Origin: Ramlibacter sp.
Lineage (GTDB): Bacteria > Pseudomonadota > Gammaproteobacteria > Burkholderiales > Burkholderiaceae_C
Direction of reading: 5' to 3'
Length of the DNA: 64,000 bases
Assembly: GCA_029237735.1 (NCBI GenBank)
Contig: JAQZBU010000038.1
Coordinates: 1-64,000, forward strand
The notes under the pieces are model-generated. The model had not been told where the DNA came from. It was given only the letters and a program-made list of their open reading frames with translations, and made no database searches. Positions 51,908-60,537 of the stretch are shown piece after piece; the first letter of the stretch is position 1; each line of letters opens with the position of its first letter. The position numbers and the translations under genes were made by a program.

Positions 51908-54810
51908 GGCTTGCCTCCCGCGAACCAGGCTCGCCATCGCGACCCGAAGGGCCGCACGCCCGGCAACACCGGCACGCTGTCGAACTGCGGCCACGATTGC
52001 CGGGGCTCATCGGGTGCTGCCTTGCGGATGCGCACCCGCACGTCGTACCAGCCGGCCTGGCCGGTTACCGGGTCCGAGTTGGAGACACGCGCCCCGTTCC
52101 CCGCCGGAAGCTCCTCGCTGATCAGGTGATTGAGCAGAAAGCCCTTCTCCGATTCATTCGCGTCGTCGGACAGGCCCCACGCGCCCTTGGCCTTGCCGAT
52201 CGCATTCCAGGTCCACACCGTGCCGGGCTCCACGGCCTCGCTGAACCGGCACACGCAACGCACCTTGCCCCAGGCCGACTCGACCCAGATCCACTCGCCA
52301 TCGCCGATGCCCTGCGCGTGCGCCGCCTTCGGGTTCACGTACAACTCGTTGTGCGGGTGGATCTGGCGCAGCCAGGCATTCTGCGAGTCCCAGGAGTGGT
52401 ACATCGCCATGGGCCGCTGCGTCACTGCGGACAGCGGGTATTTGTCAAGGTCGCTGCCCTGCACTTCCAGCGGCGGGTACCAGAAGGGCAGCGGATCGAA
52501 ATACTGCGACACGCGCTCTCGCAGGCGCTCGGGTGGCTGCCGCCCGGCCGTCTTGCCTTGCGCGGCCAGGCGAAAGCGCTGGACGAATTCCGAATAGATG
52601 TGGATGACGATCGGGTCGCAGTCGCGCCGCAGGCCCACGGATTGCGACCACTCGAGATAGCCTCGGTTCCAGTTGCGCATGTAGCGATGGCCGGGCGGCA
52701 TCGTGTGGTGATGCACGCAGTTGTTGGTGGCGTACATCTCCCACTGTTTCGGGTTGGGCTCGCCGCGCAGCGACTGGCTGCCGTCCTTGCCGCGCCAGCC
52801 CGTAAGAAAGCCGATGCCCGAGCCTGGCGCGGTCTGGTAGTTGACGATGAAATCCGGATAGTCGCGATACTTGCGCGCGCCGTCGGGCTGCGTGAAGGCG
52901 GGAAATTTCAGTCGCGACGCAAGCTCGATCAGCACTTCCTGGAATGGCTTGCACTGGCCCAGCGGGGGCAACACCGGCACGCGCACCGAGTCGCAGGGCC
53001 CGTCGTACTCACTGATAGGCCGGTCCAGCATCGACATCACGTCGTGCCGCTCGAGATAGGTGGTGTCCGGCAAGATCAGGTCCGCGAACGCGGTCATCTC
53101 CGACTGGAAGGTGTCGCACACCACCAGGAACGGAATTTTGTATTCACCATGAGCGCCCTTGTCCGCGAGCATGCGCCGCACCTCGCTCGTGTTCATGCTC
53201 GAGTTCCACGCCATGTTCGCCATGAAGAGCAGCAGCGTGTCGATGCGATACGGGTCGCCGCGCCAGGCGTTGGTGATCACGTTGTGCATCAGCCCGTGTG
53301 CGGACAGCGGGTATTCCCACGAAAAGCCCTTGTCGATGCGCACCGGCTCGCCGGCCGCGTCTACGAACAAGTCCTCGGGCGACTCCAGCCAGCCCAGCGG
53401 TGCGCCGTCCAGCGGCGTGTTGGGTTTGACTGCTTCTGGCGTCTTCGGCGGCCGTGCGTTCGGCGGCACGGCGCGCGGGTACGGCGCCTTGTGCCTGAAG
53501 CCACCGGGGCGGTCTATCGTACCCAGCAGCGACATCAGGATCGCCAGCGCGCGGATGGTCTGGAAGCCGTTACTGTGTGCGGCCAGGCCACGCATCGCGT
53601 GGAAGGCGACCGGGTTGCCCGTGACGCTCTTGTGCTCCTTACCCCACCAGTCGGTCCACGCGATCGGGAGTTCGATCGTCTGGTCGCGCGCCGTCATCCC
53701 CATCTCGTGGGCGAGGCGGCGGATCGTCGCCGCCGGGATGCCCGTGATTTCTTCGGCCCACTCCGGCGTGCAGCTGCGCACGCGCTCTTCCAGCAGCTGG
53801 AACGCGGGCTTCACGCGCGTGCCGTCCGGCATCTCGAAGCTGCCCAGCAAGGCCGGGTCGGCGCCCTCCGTGTGGTCGGCCACCGGCCGGCCCGTGATAC
53901 GGTCCCACCAGAGGAAGTTGTGCGGCCGCAGCGGGTTGATCACGTCCCCGTCGGCGTTGCGCATCATCAGCCCGAATTCGTCGGCAGCATCGTCCTGGTT
54001 CACCAGCTGGCCGGCGTTGCTGTAGCGCGCCAGGAAGTCGCGGTCGTACAGACCCAACGCCACCAGCTCGTGGATGATCGCCAGCAGCAGCGCACCATCG
54101 GTGCCCGGTCGGATCGGCACCCACTCGTCGGCGACGGCCGCGTAACCGGTGCGCACCGGATTGATAGCGACGAACCGTCCGCCGTTGCGCTTGAACTTCG
54201 AGATCGCGGTCTTCAGCGGGTTGCTGTGGTGGTCCTCGGCGGTGCCGATCATCACGAACAGCCGGGCGCGATCGAGGTCGGGCCCGCCGAATTCCCAGAA
54301 CGAGCCGCCGATCGTGTAGATCATCCCCGCGGCCATGTTGACCGAGCAGAAGCCTCCGTGCGCAGCGTAGTTGGGCGTGCCGAACTGCCGCGCGAACAGG
54401 CCCGTCAGCGCCTGCATCTGGTCGCGGCCGGTAAAGAGGGCGAACTTCTTCGGGTCGGTGGCCCGAATTTGCGCGAGGCGCTGCTCGAGGATGGCGAATG
54501 CCTCGTCCCAGCCGATGGGCTCGAACTCGCCGGCGCCGCGCTCGCTGCCCGGCTTGCGCCGCAGCGGCTGGGTGAGCCGCGCCGGCGAATACTGCTTCAT
54601 GATCCCCGACGATCCCTTGGCGCAAATGGCGCCCTGGTTCAGCGGGTGATCGGGGTTGCCCTCGATGTAACGCACCTGCGGTCCGTCGCCACTGTCGCGC
54701 AGGTGCACGCGGATGCCGCAGCGGCACGCGCACATGTAGCAGGTGGTGGTCTTCACCTCGGTCTTCGCACTCGCGAGCGGTGCGGCAGTGGGATCGTGCA
54801 ACGGTTTCAT
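51904..54810 (-). CDS. soeA: Sulfite dehydrogenase molybdopterin subunit SoeA
   Basis: 968 residues, DMSO-reductase family. The N-terminal [4Fe-4S] site is CYMCACRCGIRV with a later Cys in GAICAKGSSG. A Mo-bis-MGD enzyme without a Tat signal, so cytoplasmic, like SoeA of Allochromatium vinosum, whose length is about the same. It oxidises sulfite directly to sulfate, completing sulfur oxidation after DsrAB. Other molybdoenzymes of this clade (polysulfide or thiosulfate reductases) are alternatives, but the dsr, tusA and dsrE2 neighbours support SoeA. Confidence 0.85.
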   Translation of the reverse strand: MKPLHDPTAAPLASAKTEVKTTTCYMCACRCGIRVHLRDSGDGPQVRYIEGNPDHPLNQGAICAKGSSGIMKQYSPARLTQPLRRKPGSERGAGEFEPIGWDEAFAILEQRLAQIRATDPKKFALFTGRDQMQALTGLFARQFGTPNYAAHGGFCSVNMAAGMIYTIGGSFWEFGGPDLDRARLFVMIGTAEDHHSNPLKTAISKFKRNGGRFVAINPVRTGYAAVADEWVPIRPGTDGALLLAIIHELVALGLYDRDFLARYSNAGQLVNQDDAADEFGLMMRNADGDVINPLRPHNFLWWDRITGRPVADHTEGADPALLGSFEMPDGTRVKPAFQLLEERVRSCTPEWAEEITGIPAATIRRLAHEMGMTARDQTIELPIAWTDWWGKEHKSVTGNPVAFHAMRGLAAHSNGFQTIRALAILMSLLGTIDRPGGFRHKAPYPRAVPPNARPPKTPEAVKPNTPLDGAPLGWLESPEDLFVDAAGEPVRIDKGFSWEYPLSAHGLMHNVITNAWRGDPYRIDTLLLFMANMAWNSSMNTSEVRRMLADKGAHGEYKIPFLVVCDTFQSEMTAFADLILPDTTYLERHDVMSMLDRPISEYDGPCDSVRVPVLPPLGQCKPFQEVLIELASRLKFPAFTQPDGARKYRDYPDFIVNYQTAPGSGIGFLTGWRGKDGSQSLRGEPNPKQWEMYATNNCVHHHTMPPGHRYMRNWNRGYLEWSQSVGLRRDCDPIVIHIYSEFVQRFRLAAQGKTAGRQPPERLRERVSQYFDPLPFWYPPLEVQGSDLDKYPLSAVTQRPMAMYHSWDSQNAWLRQIHPHNELYVNPKAAHAQGIGDGEWIWVESAWGKVRCVCRFSEAVEPGTVWTWNAIGKAKGAWGLSDDANESEKGFLLNHLISEELPAGNGARVSNSDPVTGQAGWYDVRVRIRKAAPDEPRQSWPQFDSVPVLPGVRPFGSRWRAWFAGGKP

Positions 54811-54869
54811 CAGACCCGATCCTGCGGCAGCAACGCCGGTCGCGGCACTACCCGCATGGGCTATCGGCG

Positions 54870-54887
54870 ATTACCCATTCCGGTAAT
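54870..54887. promoter_or_regulatory. Candidate operator between soeABC and tusA
   Basis: ATTACC-CATTCC-GGTAAT is a perfect inverted repeat of 6-bp arms. Its core, TACCCATTCCGGTA at 54872-54885, closely resembles TACCCCATCCGGGTA at 62407-62421 upstream of dsrA. It sits in the 150-bp divergent region that must hold promoters for both soeABC and tusA-dsrE2-yeeE. Confidence 0.6.
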
Positions 54888-54960
54888 AGACGCTTTCGCC
54901 GCCTTCCCCGCTAATACGTATCGAATACGCGGCGACCGTCATCGCGCAACAGGAGACAAC

Positions 54961-55188
54961 ATGCATTTCGACAAGGAGTTCGACGCATCGGGGCTGGCCT
55001 GCCCGATGCCGATCGTCAAGACCAAAAAGGCGCTGGGCGACCTGGCCGCGGGCCAGGTGTTGCGGGTAGTGGCCACCGACCCCGGCTCCGTGTGCGACAT
55101 GGACGCGTTCGCCGAGCAGGCCGGCCACACGCTGCTCCTTTCCACCACCGAGAACAGCAAGTACGTGTTCTTCCTGCGCAAGGGCTGA
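54961..55188 (+). CDS. tusA: TusA family sulfur-carrier protein
   Basis: 75 residues. GLACPMPIVKTKKAL carries the sulfane-sulfur-binding Cys (about residue 14) and the CPMP signature. TusA delivers sulfur to DsrEFH/DsrC in sulfur oxidisers. The RBS AGGAGA precedes ATG 54961. It starts a three-gene unit with dsrE2 (9-bp gap) and yeeE, the classic tusA-dsrE2 arrangement. Confidence 0.95.
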   Translation: MHFDKEFDASGLACPMPIVKTKKALGDLAAGQVLRVVATDPGSVCDMDAFAEQAGHTLLLSTTENSKYVFFLRKG

Positions 55189-55197
55189 GGAACTCAC

Positions 55198-55668
55198 ATG
55201 GCAACCAAAAAGATGGCGATCATCGCGACCAAGGGCGCGTTGGACATGGCCTACCCGCCGCTGATCCTCGCGTCCACCGCGGCCACGCTCGGCTGGGAAG
55301 TGCAGGTGTTCTTCACCTTCTACGGACTGCAGCTGCTGCGCAAGGACCTGAGCGGCATCGCCATCAGCCCCCTGGCCAACCCTGCCATGCCGATGCCGGT
55401 GCCGATGCCGGTGGTTGTGTCGATGCTGCCCGGCATGGAGGCGATGGCCACGTCGATGATGAAGGCCAAGATGAAGAAAAAGGGCGTGGCTTCGCTCACC
55501 GAGTTGCGCTCGGTGTGCCAGGAAGCCGACGTGAAGTTCATCGCCTGCCAGATGACGGTGGACTTGTTCGATTTCAGCAAGGACGATTTCATCGAGGGCA
55601 TCGATTACGGCGGCGCCGCGACCTTCATGAAGTTCGCGGGCGAAACCGACGTCTGCCTGTTCATCTGA
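55198..55668 (+). CDS. dsrE2: DsrE2-type sulfur-transfer protein
   Basis: 156 residues of the DsrE/DsrF/DrsH fold. MAIIATKGALDMAYPPLILA starts the Rossmann-like core. A conserved Cys is in KFIACQMTVDLFDF, and a hydrophobic Met/Pro segment in the middle (PAMPMPVPMPVVVSML) is typical of membrane-associated DsrE2. It is expected to hand persulfide sulfur to TusA. It lies between tusA and yeeE. Confidence 0.9.
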   Translation: MATKKMAIIATKGALDMAYPPLILASTAATLGWEVQVFFTFYGLQLLRKDLSGIAISPLANPAMPMPVPMPVVVSMLPGMEAMATSMMKAKMKKKGVASLTELRSVCQEADVKFIACQMTVDLFDFSKDDFIEGIDYGGAATFMKFAGETDVCLFI

Positions 55669-55695
55669 TCGGCCGGGCATAGGACGGGAGTTCAC

Positions 55696-56835
55696 ATGGC
55701 AACCACGGCGCTCGACCCCTACACCCTGGTCGTCGGCGGCGGCTTCGCGCTGGCATTCGCCTTCGGGCTGGTTGCCGCGCGGACCAACTTCTGCACCATG
55801 GGTGCGCTCTCCGACATCGTGAACATGGGCCATTGGAGCCGCATGCGCATGTGGCTGCTGGCCATCGCGGTGGCGATCGCCGGCACATCCCTGCTCGCCT
55901 ACACGGGCCAGGTTGACCTCTCGAAGTCGGTTCCCCAGCGGCCGGTGATCGCGTGGCTGTCGCTGCTGGTCGGCGGCGGCGTGTTCGGCGTGGGCATGAC
56001 GCTCGCCGGCGGCTGCGCCAACAAGAACCTTCTGCGCCTGGGCGGCGGCAGCGCCCGCTCGCTGGTCGTGCTGGTGTTCCTGGCGATCGCCTCGTACATG
56101 ACACTCAAAGGACTGTTCGGGCAGTGGCGCGCCACGCTGCTGGACCCGGTGCGAATTGACCTCGCTGCTTACGGATGGACGGACGCCGGCCTGGCCACCG
56201 CCTTGGCGAAAGCCACGGGCATCCCGCCCAAAACGGCACTGACCGCGGTAGCCACGGCCGTTTGCCTGGTACTGGCCGTCTTCGTGTTCAGGGACCGACG
56301 CTTTCGCGCCAACACCGCGCAGGTCGCCGGCGGCATTATCCTGGGCACGCTCGTGGCCGCCGGCTGGTACCTGACCGGGCATCTTGGCTACGGCGAGAAT
56401 CCCGATACGCTGGAAACCGTGTACTTCGCCACCAACACCCGCACGCTGGAATCGCTGAGCTTCGTCGGGCCGCTGGCCTACCTCCTCGAACTGCTGATGC
56501 TGTGGACCGACAAGTCGCTGCGCGTCTCCTTCGGCATCGTCACGGTGCTGGGCGTGGTGGCCGGATCGGCGGTGCATGCGTTGTCGACCGGTCATTTCCG
56601 CTGGGAAGGCTTTGCCTCGCTCACCGACATGCGCAACCAGCTGGTCGGCGCGGTGATGATGGGCTTCGGTGGCGTCACCGCCATGGGCTGCACCATCGGA
56701 CAAGGCCTGACCGGCGTCTCCACCCTGTCGATCGGTTCGCTGCTCGCTGTCACCGGCATCGTGGGCGGCTCCCTGGCGACACTGCGCTTCATCGCCTGGC
56801 GGGCCGAGCGAGAGCCGGTGCTGTCGACTGCGTAG
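55696..56835 (+). CDS. YeeE/YedE (TsuA-like) sulfur-species transporter, full length
   Basis: 379 residues, about nine membrane helices. Cys motifs NFCTMG, GGCANKN and GCTIGQG are in the order and spacing of TsuA-like thiosulfate transporters (three conserved cysteines). It probably imports thiosulfate or another sulfur species for the TusA/DsrE2 route. It follows dsrE2 by 27 bp. This is a second, single-chain copy in addition to the split pair at 46.2-47.4 kb. Confidence 0.9.
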   Translation: MATTALDPYTLVVGGGFALAFAFGLVAARTNFCTMGALSDIVNMGHWSRMRMWLLAIAVAIAGTSLLAYTGQVDLSKSVPQRPVIAWLSLLVGGGVFGVGMTLAGGCANKNLLRLGGGSARSLVVLVFLAIASYMTLKGLFGQWRATLLDPVRIDLAAYGWTDAGLATALAKATGIPPKTALTAVATAVCLVLAVFVFRDRRFRANTAQVAGGIILGTLVAAGWYLTGHLGYGENPDTLETVYFATNTRTLESLSFVGPLAYLLELLMLWTDKSLRVSFGIVTVLGVVAGSAVHALSTGHFRWEGFASLTDMRNQLVGAVMMGFGGVTAMGCTIGQGLTGVSTLSIGSLLAVTGIVGGSLATLRFIAWRAEREPVLSTA

Positions 56836-56928
56836 CGGCCTGGGCCAGCATGCGCAGTGTGCCGGCGGCGGGCGTGGACGGCGAGTGGTGAATCACCAAC
56901 CAACGCAGGACTCCGGCCAGGCCAGGAG

Positions 56929-57092
56929 TCTGCGCGGCAGAGGGCCTGTCATCCCGGACTTGGTCCGGGATCCATCGTGGTGACTCATCGGCAGAGCCCG
57001 AAGGTAACGACGTGAGCTTCTGATGGTAGATTGACGCGCCACGATGGATGCCGGGTCAAGCCCGGCATGACAACTACGCTCTGCCGCGCAGA
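56929..57092. repeat. MITE-like inverted repeat (164 bp)
   Basis: Terminal arms TCTGCGCGGCAGAG and CTCTGCCGCGCAGA frame two inner hairpins: ATCCCGGAC-TTG-GTCCGGGAT and TGCCGGG-TCAA-GCCCGGCA, with CCATCGTGG and CCACGATGG also pairing. The whole is a nested palindrome of the kind found as dispersed non-autonomous elements in proteobacterial genomes. It lies between yeeE and the convergent nine-gene cluster and could end transcription from both sides. The region 56836-57095 holds no gene. Confidence 0.8.
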
Positions 57093-57095
57093 GGC

Positions 57096-57536
57096 CTACA
57101 AGTCCCTCGGTCGCACCCGTCGGCGCGGCTCCCACGCGGCCAGCGCGGCAACCAGTGAAGCCCAGGGCAGGTCAGTCAAGCTGCCATGCCGCTCCATCGC
57201 CTTACCCACCATTCGATGCACGTCTGGTTCAGCGGGCGCAAGTTCATGTCGCAGGGCCACGAGGCCGCCGCATTGCAGGCGCAGGCTCTGGACGTGCGTG
57301 AGCGGGCGCGAGGGCGGAGGCAATTTCAGCGCGAAGCGTGCGCGCTCATGGAGCAGCGCCGCCAGCGTGCCGCAGTTGATGCGAGCCACCGGTGACGTGC
57401 ACTCGAGCAGGTCGCGCTCGCCAATCGAACGCCTGTGAACGAGCTCGCAGTTGGCCGTGTGGGCCTGCAGGGCTTTGGCGAAGACGCAGGCGTGCCCGGT
57501 TTCGCAACAGCCCGTGAATCCCGTGACCTCGTCCAT
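57096..57536 (-). CDS. Unrecognised Cys-rich protein, last gene of the dsr-linked cluster
   Basis: 146 residues. Seven cysteines, mostly in the first half (C10, C11, C17, C30, C46, C55, C89), in a GCCETGHAC and NCELVHRR context that could bind a metal or Fe-S cluster. No signal peptide. It is the promoter-distal gene of a nine-gene minus-strand run (62332 to 57096). Not recognised; the Cys pattern and co-location with redox genes suggest a redox role. Confidence 0.6.
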   Translation of the reverse strand: MDEVTGFTGCCETGHACVFAKALQAHTANCELVHRRSIGERDLLECTSPVARINCGTLAALLHERARFALKLPPPSRPLTHVQSLRLQCGGLVALRHELAPAEPDVHRMVGKAMERHGSLTDLPWASLVAALAAWEPRRRVRPRDL

Positions 57537-57549
57537 GGCCCGCCTCGTA

Positions 57550-57768
57550 TCAGTCGTCGCCGTCCGGAGGTGCTTCGCGCACCTGCAGCAGCATGTCTTC
57601 GGCGGCCAGTGGGTTGTCCGCGAACATCACCTTGATGCGGTCACCGGGCCGTCCGGCCTGCGCAGCCCGCAGGGACTTGGCGTGCACCGATGCTTCCTTG
57701 AAAGCGGGGAACTCGGCCAACTTCTCGAGCTGGGCGAAGGGCTTCACTGCGAACACGTAATAGGGCAT
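57550..57768 (-). CDS. Unrecognised small protein (72 aa)
   Basis: 72 residues, starting MPYYVFAVKPFAQLEKL and containing an amphipathic helix and a strand-like IKVMFADNPLAAED. No Cys. It resembles small ferredoxin-like alpha-beta proteins annotated only as hypothetical. ATG 57768 lies eight bases after the stop of the S24-like gene. Conserved placement inside the cluster is its main support. Confidence 0.55.
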   Translation of the reverse strand: MPYYVFAVKPFAQLEKLAEFPAFKEASVHAKSLRAAQAGRPGDRIKVMFADNPLAAEDMLLQVREAPPDGDD

Positions 57769-57776
57769 GGTTGGCT

Positions 57777-58142
57777 TCAGACGTAATGTTTGGTCAAGCT
57801 GCGCCGGCCGGGCACGGCCTTCTGGATGACGACGCCGTGCACCGCCGATAAATCCGGCAGCGACAGATCCACCAGGCCGGCGCGCGGGTTGAGCGCACGC
57901 AGGCACCAGCCCTCGCCGCGCCGCGCCAGCTGGCGGAAGATCCACTCGCTGCGCAGTTGCGCCAGCACGAAGCTGCCGTCCTTCAGTGCACCATCCGGCT
58001 CGACGATGATCATGTCGCCCTCGTTGAATTCGGGCGCCATGTCGTCGCCGAGCACGCGCAGGGCGAAGGATTCGCCGCCGCTGCAGCCCGCGTCCTCCTG
58101 GTCGGCGCCGGCCGGCGCGGGGGTGTTAAAGCCACAAGTCAT
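57777..58142 (-). CDS. LexA/S24-fold protein lacking the Ser-Lys dyad
   Basis: 121 residues. The S24 peptidase fold is recognisable from LRVLGDDMAPEFNEGDMIIVEPD and FVLAQLRSEWIFRQLARRG. In LexA the first motif carries the catalytic Ser (SGxSM), but here it reads GDDM; the Lys position in the second motif is Arg (IFRQL). The N-terminal HTH is absent. It therefore cannot self-cleave as LexA does and is probably a binding or sensing domain. It overlaps the 2Fe-2S reductase gene by ATGA. Confidence 0.7.
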   Translation of the reverse strand: MTCGFNTPAPAGADQEDAGCSGGESFALRVLGDDMAPEFNEGDMIIVEPDGALKDGSFVLAQLRSEWIFRQLARRGEGWCLRALNPRAGLVDLSLPDLSAVHGVVIQKAVPGRRSLTKHYV

Positions 58143-59614
58143 TCGAAGGCCTCCACGTGGATTTGCGCCATAGGCACGCCCGAGCCGGCGAGCTCGGCCA
58201 CCAGCGTCTCCGCAAAGCGCTGCGGCCCCGCGATGTAGAACGCGCAGTCGATATCGAACAGGTCGGCGCGCATCGCGGCGGCGATCTGCAGCGCGCCGGC
58301 CACTTCGTCGCTGTCGGTGGACAGCGTGTATTCGAATGGGTCCAGCGCCTCGGACCAGGCGCGGCACTGGTTGGCCATGAAGTGGCCGTCCGGCCGCGTG
58401 GCCAGCCAAAACAGGGAGACCGAGGGCGCCGCATCGAGCGACAGCGCGTGTTCGATCAGGCTCTTGACCGGTGCGAAGCCCGTGTCGCAGGCAGCAAACA
58501 CCAGCGGCAGGCTGCCTTCGGCGAGCGAGAACTGCCCGTGCGGTCCCCAGATCGTGACGGGATCGCCGACCGTGAGCGCCCCGCCGAAAAGGCGCGCGGC
58601 CAGCGGGTCCGCGTCGTCGCGCGGTACGAAGAAATGCAGGTTGCGGTCGTCGCAGGGGCAACTCGCCACGGCCAGCTGCGTGCGCACGCCATCGCCCGCG
58701 TCCAGGCCCAACGTGACCGACTGGCCCGCAAGAAAGCGAAGGCGCTGGCTGCGCGGCGTCTGCAGGTGCAGCAGCATCGTGTCCTGCGCCAGCGGGCGGA
58801 TCGCGCGCACAGCGGCCACGATCTGCTGCTGCGGGATATCGGCCGGGCCTGCCGCTTCCAGCGTTTCAAGCGTGAGCTCGCTGCTCGCGGCCGTATGAGC
58901 ACAGGCCAGCACGTAACCCTGCGCCCGCTCGGTCTCGGAGAGCGCGTAGTCGGTGTGATGGATGCGGGCCACTTCGCCGGACGTCACCCGCACCTTGCAC
59001 ATGCCGCAGGTGCCGTTGCCGCAACCGTAGTTCAGGTGCAGGCCCGCCCGGACACCCGCCTGCAGTAGCGAGTCGTGTCCTTCCACGGCGAATTGGTGTC
59101 CGGTGGGCCGTACGGTCACAAGCGCCGTCATTACTTTAAGCAAGTCGTCCATGATGTCGAGTGCATCCGCGGGTTCAGTGGCCAGCACACTTGCAAGGCC
59201 GTCGTCGAGGCGGCGCTGCAGGTCGTCGAGCGCGCCGGCATCGGCCTGCGGCTGTCCGCGCAGTTCGAGCATGCGGTCCCGCAGCGCGATCACCAGCGCG
59301 TGGTAGCGCTGCAGGTGGTGGCGCACGTCGGCCAGTTCCTGGCTCTGGCGGAACATGCGCTGGGCCAGCACCTCCTGGCTGGGCAGCAGCCGCTCGCGCA
59401 CACGGCGGCCAAAGGATTCGTCGCGGATCTGCGCGACCCGCTCGGCCATGCCCGACACCTCGAGCTTCGCCTGCGGGTAGAGCGCCAGCAGCGCCTCCGT
59501 CGACACCAGGCCGTCGGTCAGTTCGATCTCGCCCAGGCGCACGCGTTGCTGGAGCACGCCCCGCGGCACCTCCACCAACTGCGCGGCGCGCCAGATCGTT
59601 ACCCATTGCGCCAC
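58139..59614 (-). CDS. 2Fe-2S ferredoxin / FAD-NAD(P) reductase with extra N-terminal domain
   Basis: 491 residues. About 1-150 is an unusual helical region (VTIWRAAQLVEVPRGVLQQR, reminiscent of a helix-turn-helix or MerR-like start, then a long coiled helix). A plant-type 2Fe-2S ferredoxin domain follows (CGNGTCGMC, later Cys in YVLACAHT), then FAD- and NAD-binding domains (RFLAGQSVTLGL, VFAACDTGFAPVKSLIEHAL). It is a soluble electron-transfer reductase, typically serving an oxygenase; the TauD-like gene beside it does not need one, so the partner is unclear. Confidence 0.8.
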   Translation of the reverse strand: MAQWVTIWRAAQLVEVPRGVLQQRVRLGEIELTDGLVSTEALLALYPQAKLEVSGMAERVAQIRDESFGRRVRERLLPSQEVLAQRMFRQSQELADVRHHLQRYHALVIALRDRMLELRGQPQADAGALDDLQRRLDDGLASVLATEPADALDIMDDLLKVMTALVTVRPTGHQFAVEGHDSLLQAGVRAGLHLNYGCGNGTCGMCKVRVTSGEVARIHHTDYALSETERAQGYVLACAHTAASSELTLETLEAAGPADIPQQQIVAAVRAIRPLAQDTMLLHLQTPRSQRLRFLAGQSVTLGLDAGDGVRTQLAVASCPCDDRNLHFFVPRDDADPLAARLFGGALTVGDPVTIWGPHGQFSLAEGSLPLVFAACDTGFAPVKSLIEHALSLDAAPSVSLFWLATRPDGHFMANQCRAWSEALDPFEYTLSTDSDEVAGALQIAAAMRADLFDIDCAFYIAGPQRFAETLVAELAGSGVPMAQIHVEAFE

Positions 59615-60534
59615 GGCTCCTCCTCGGGCGCGACCCGGTCCAGGAAGCGGGCGCGCAGCAGCAGGCGCGGCTGCAGCGAGTTATCGTGGAACGCGCTGCG
59701 ATCGTGCAGCACGTTGTGGCCGACCACGCCCATGCCTGCCTGCAGGCGCACGCGGAACATACCGGGAAAGCCCGGGTCGCACAGCAGCGCTTCGAGCCGG
59801 GCGACGGCGGCGCGCGTCGGCGCATCGTTTTTCCACTCGATGGAACGGGTGCGCGCCGTGTAGCGCATGTGCATCCCGCCATCCGCATCCACGGCAAACA
59901 CCGGCCCGGTTTGCGCCGCCCGCGCGACGCCATTCTCGTCGGTGCGCTCGGGAATAGTCATCGCATCGGGCTGCATGAGCGCGCGCACGTGGGCCGGCGA
60001 GATGTCTCGCAGCGCGATGTAGGCCAGTTCGTGGTCGAGCAGCGTATTGTCTCCGCCGCGCATGGCGGGGCGGACGCAGTGCAGGATCATCCCGCGGATG
60101 CGCCGCTGCTGCGGGTGGTAATAGCCATCCGTATGCCAGCGGATCGGCAGGTCGGTGTAGGGAATGAACCCGCCGTGGCCGTCGGCCTGGCCGGAGACGG
60201 TGATGCGCGAGATGCCATCCTCGTCAGCCAGCCAGTTCGCGTCGAGCCGGCGCAGGCCAAGCTGCGCGCCCAGGAGTCGCGGAAGCGCGCGGTCGTCCAC
60301 GCCGTGCGCGGAGCGGTACAGCGCAAAGCCGCAGCGCTCGATTCGCCTCTGCAAGGCTTTCAGTTCGGCGGGAGCCAGTTCTCGCGCATCGCCCACATCG
60401 ACCATCAGCTCCTCGATGCGGGCAGGGCGGCACGCAAGCTTCCAGTCGCGCCAGCGGCGATAGGTCACGGCGTCCTCGAGGTCGAACGGGCTGGCCGCAA
60501 GGCGGCAGTGGCGTTCCGGTGCTGCGACTTCCAT
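59599..60534 (-). CDS. TauD/TfdA-family Fe(II)/2-oxoglutarate-dependent dioxygenase
   Basis: 311 residues. The metal-binding H-x-D is in PIRWHTDGYYHP and the distal His in GHNVLHDRSAF; Arg residues for 2-oxoglutarate lie further on (RLLLRARFLD). It belongs to the TauD/gamma-butyrobetaine-hydroxylase superfamily; taurine or other sulfonate oxidation would suit a sulfur cluster but is not shown. It overlaps the downstream reductase gene by 16 bp. Confidence 0.82.
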   Translation of the reverse strand: MEVAAPERHCRLAASPFDLEDAVTYRRWRDWKLACRPARIEELMVDVGDARELAPAELKALQRRIERCGFALYRSAHGVDDRALPRLLGAQLGLRRLDANWLADEDGISRITVSGQADGHGGFIPYTDLPIRWHTDGYYHPQQRRIRGMILHCVRPAMRGGDNTLLDHELAYIALRDISPAHVRALMQPDAMTIPERTDENGVARAAQTGPVFAVDADGGMHMRYTARTRSIEWKNDAPTRAAVARLEALLCDPGFPGMFRVRLQAGMGVVGHNVLHDRSAFHDNSLQPRLLLRARFLDRVAPEEEPWRNG

Positions 60535-60537
60535 GTG

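Noticed and set aside
51997-55188. A 1063-codon open frame on the plus strand
   Set aside because: All but the last 75 codons are antisense to soeA. Only the tusA part at 54961-55188 is real.
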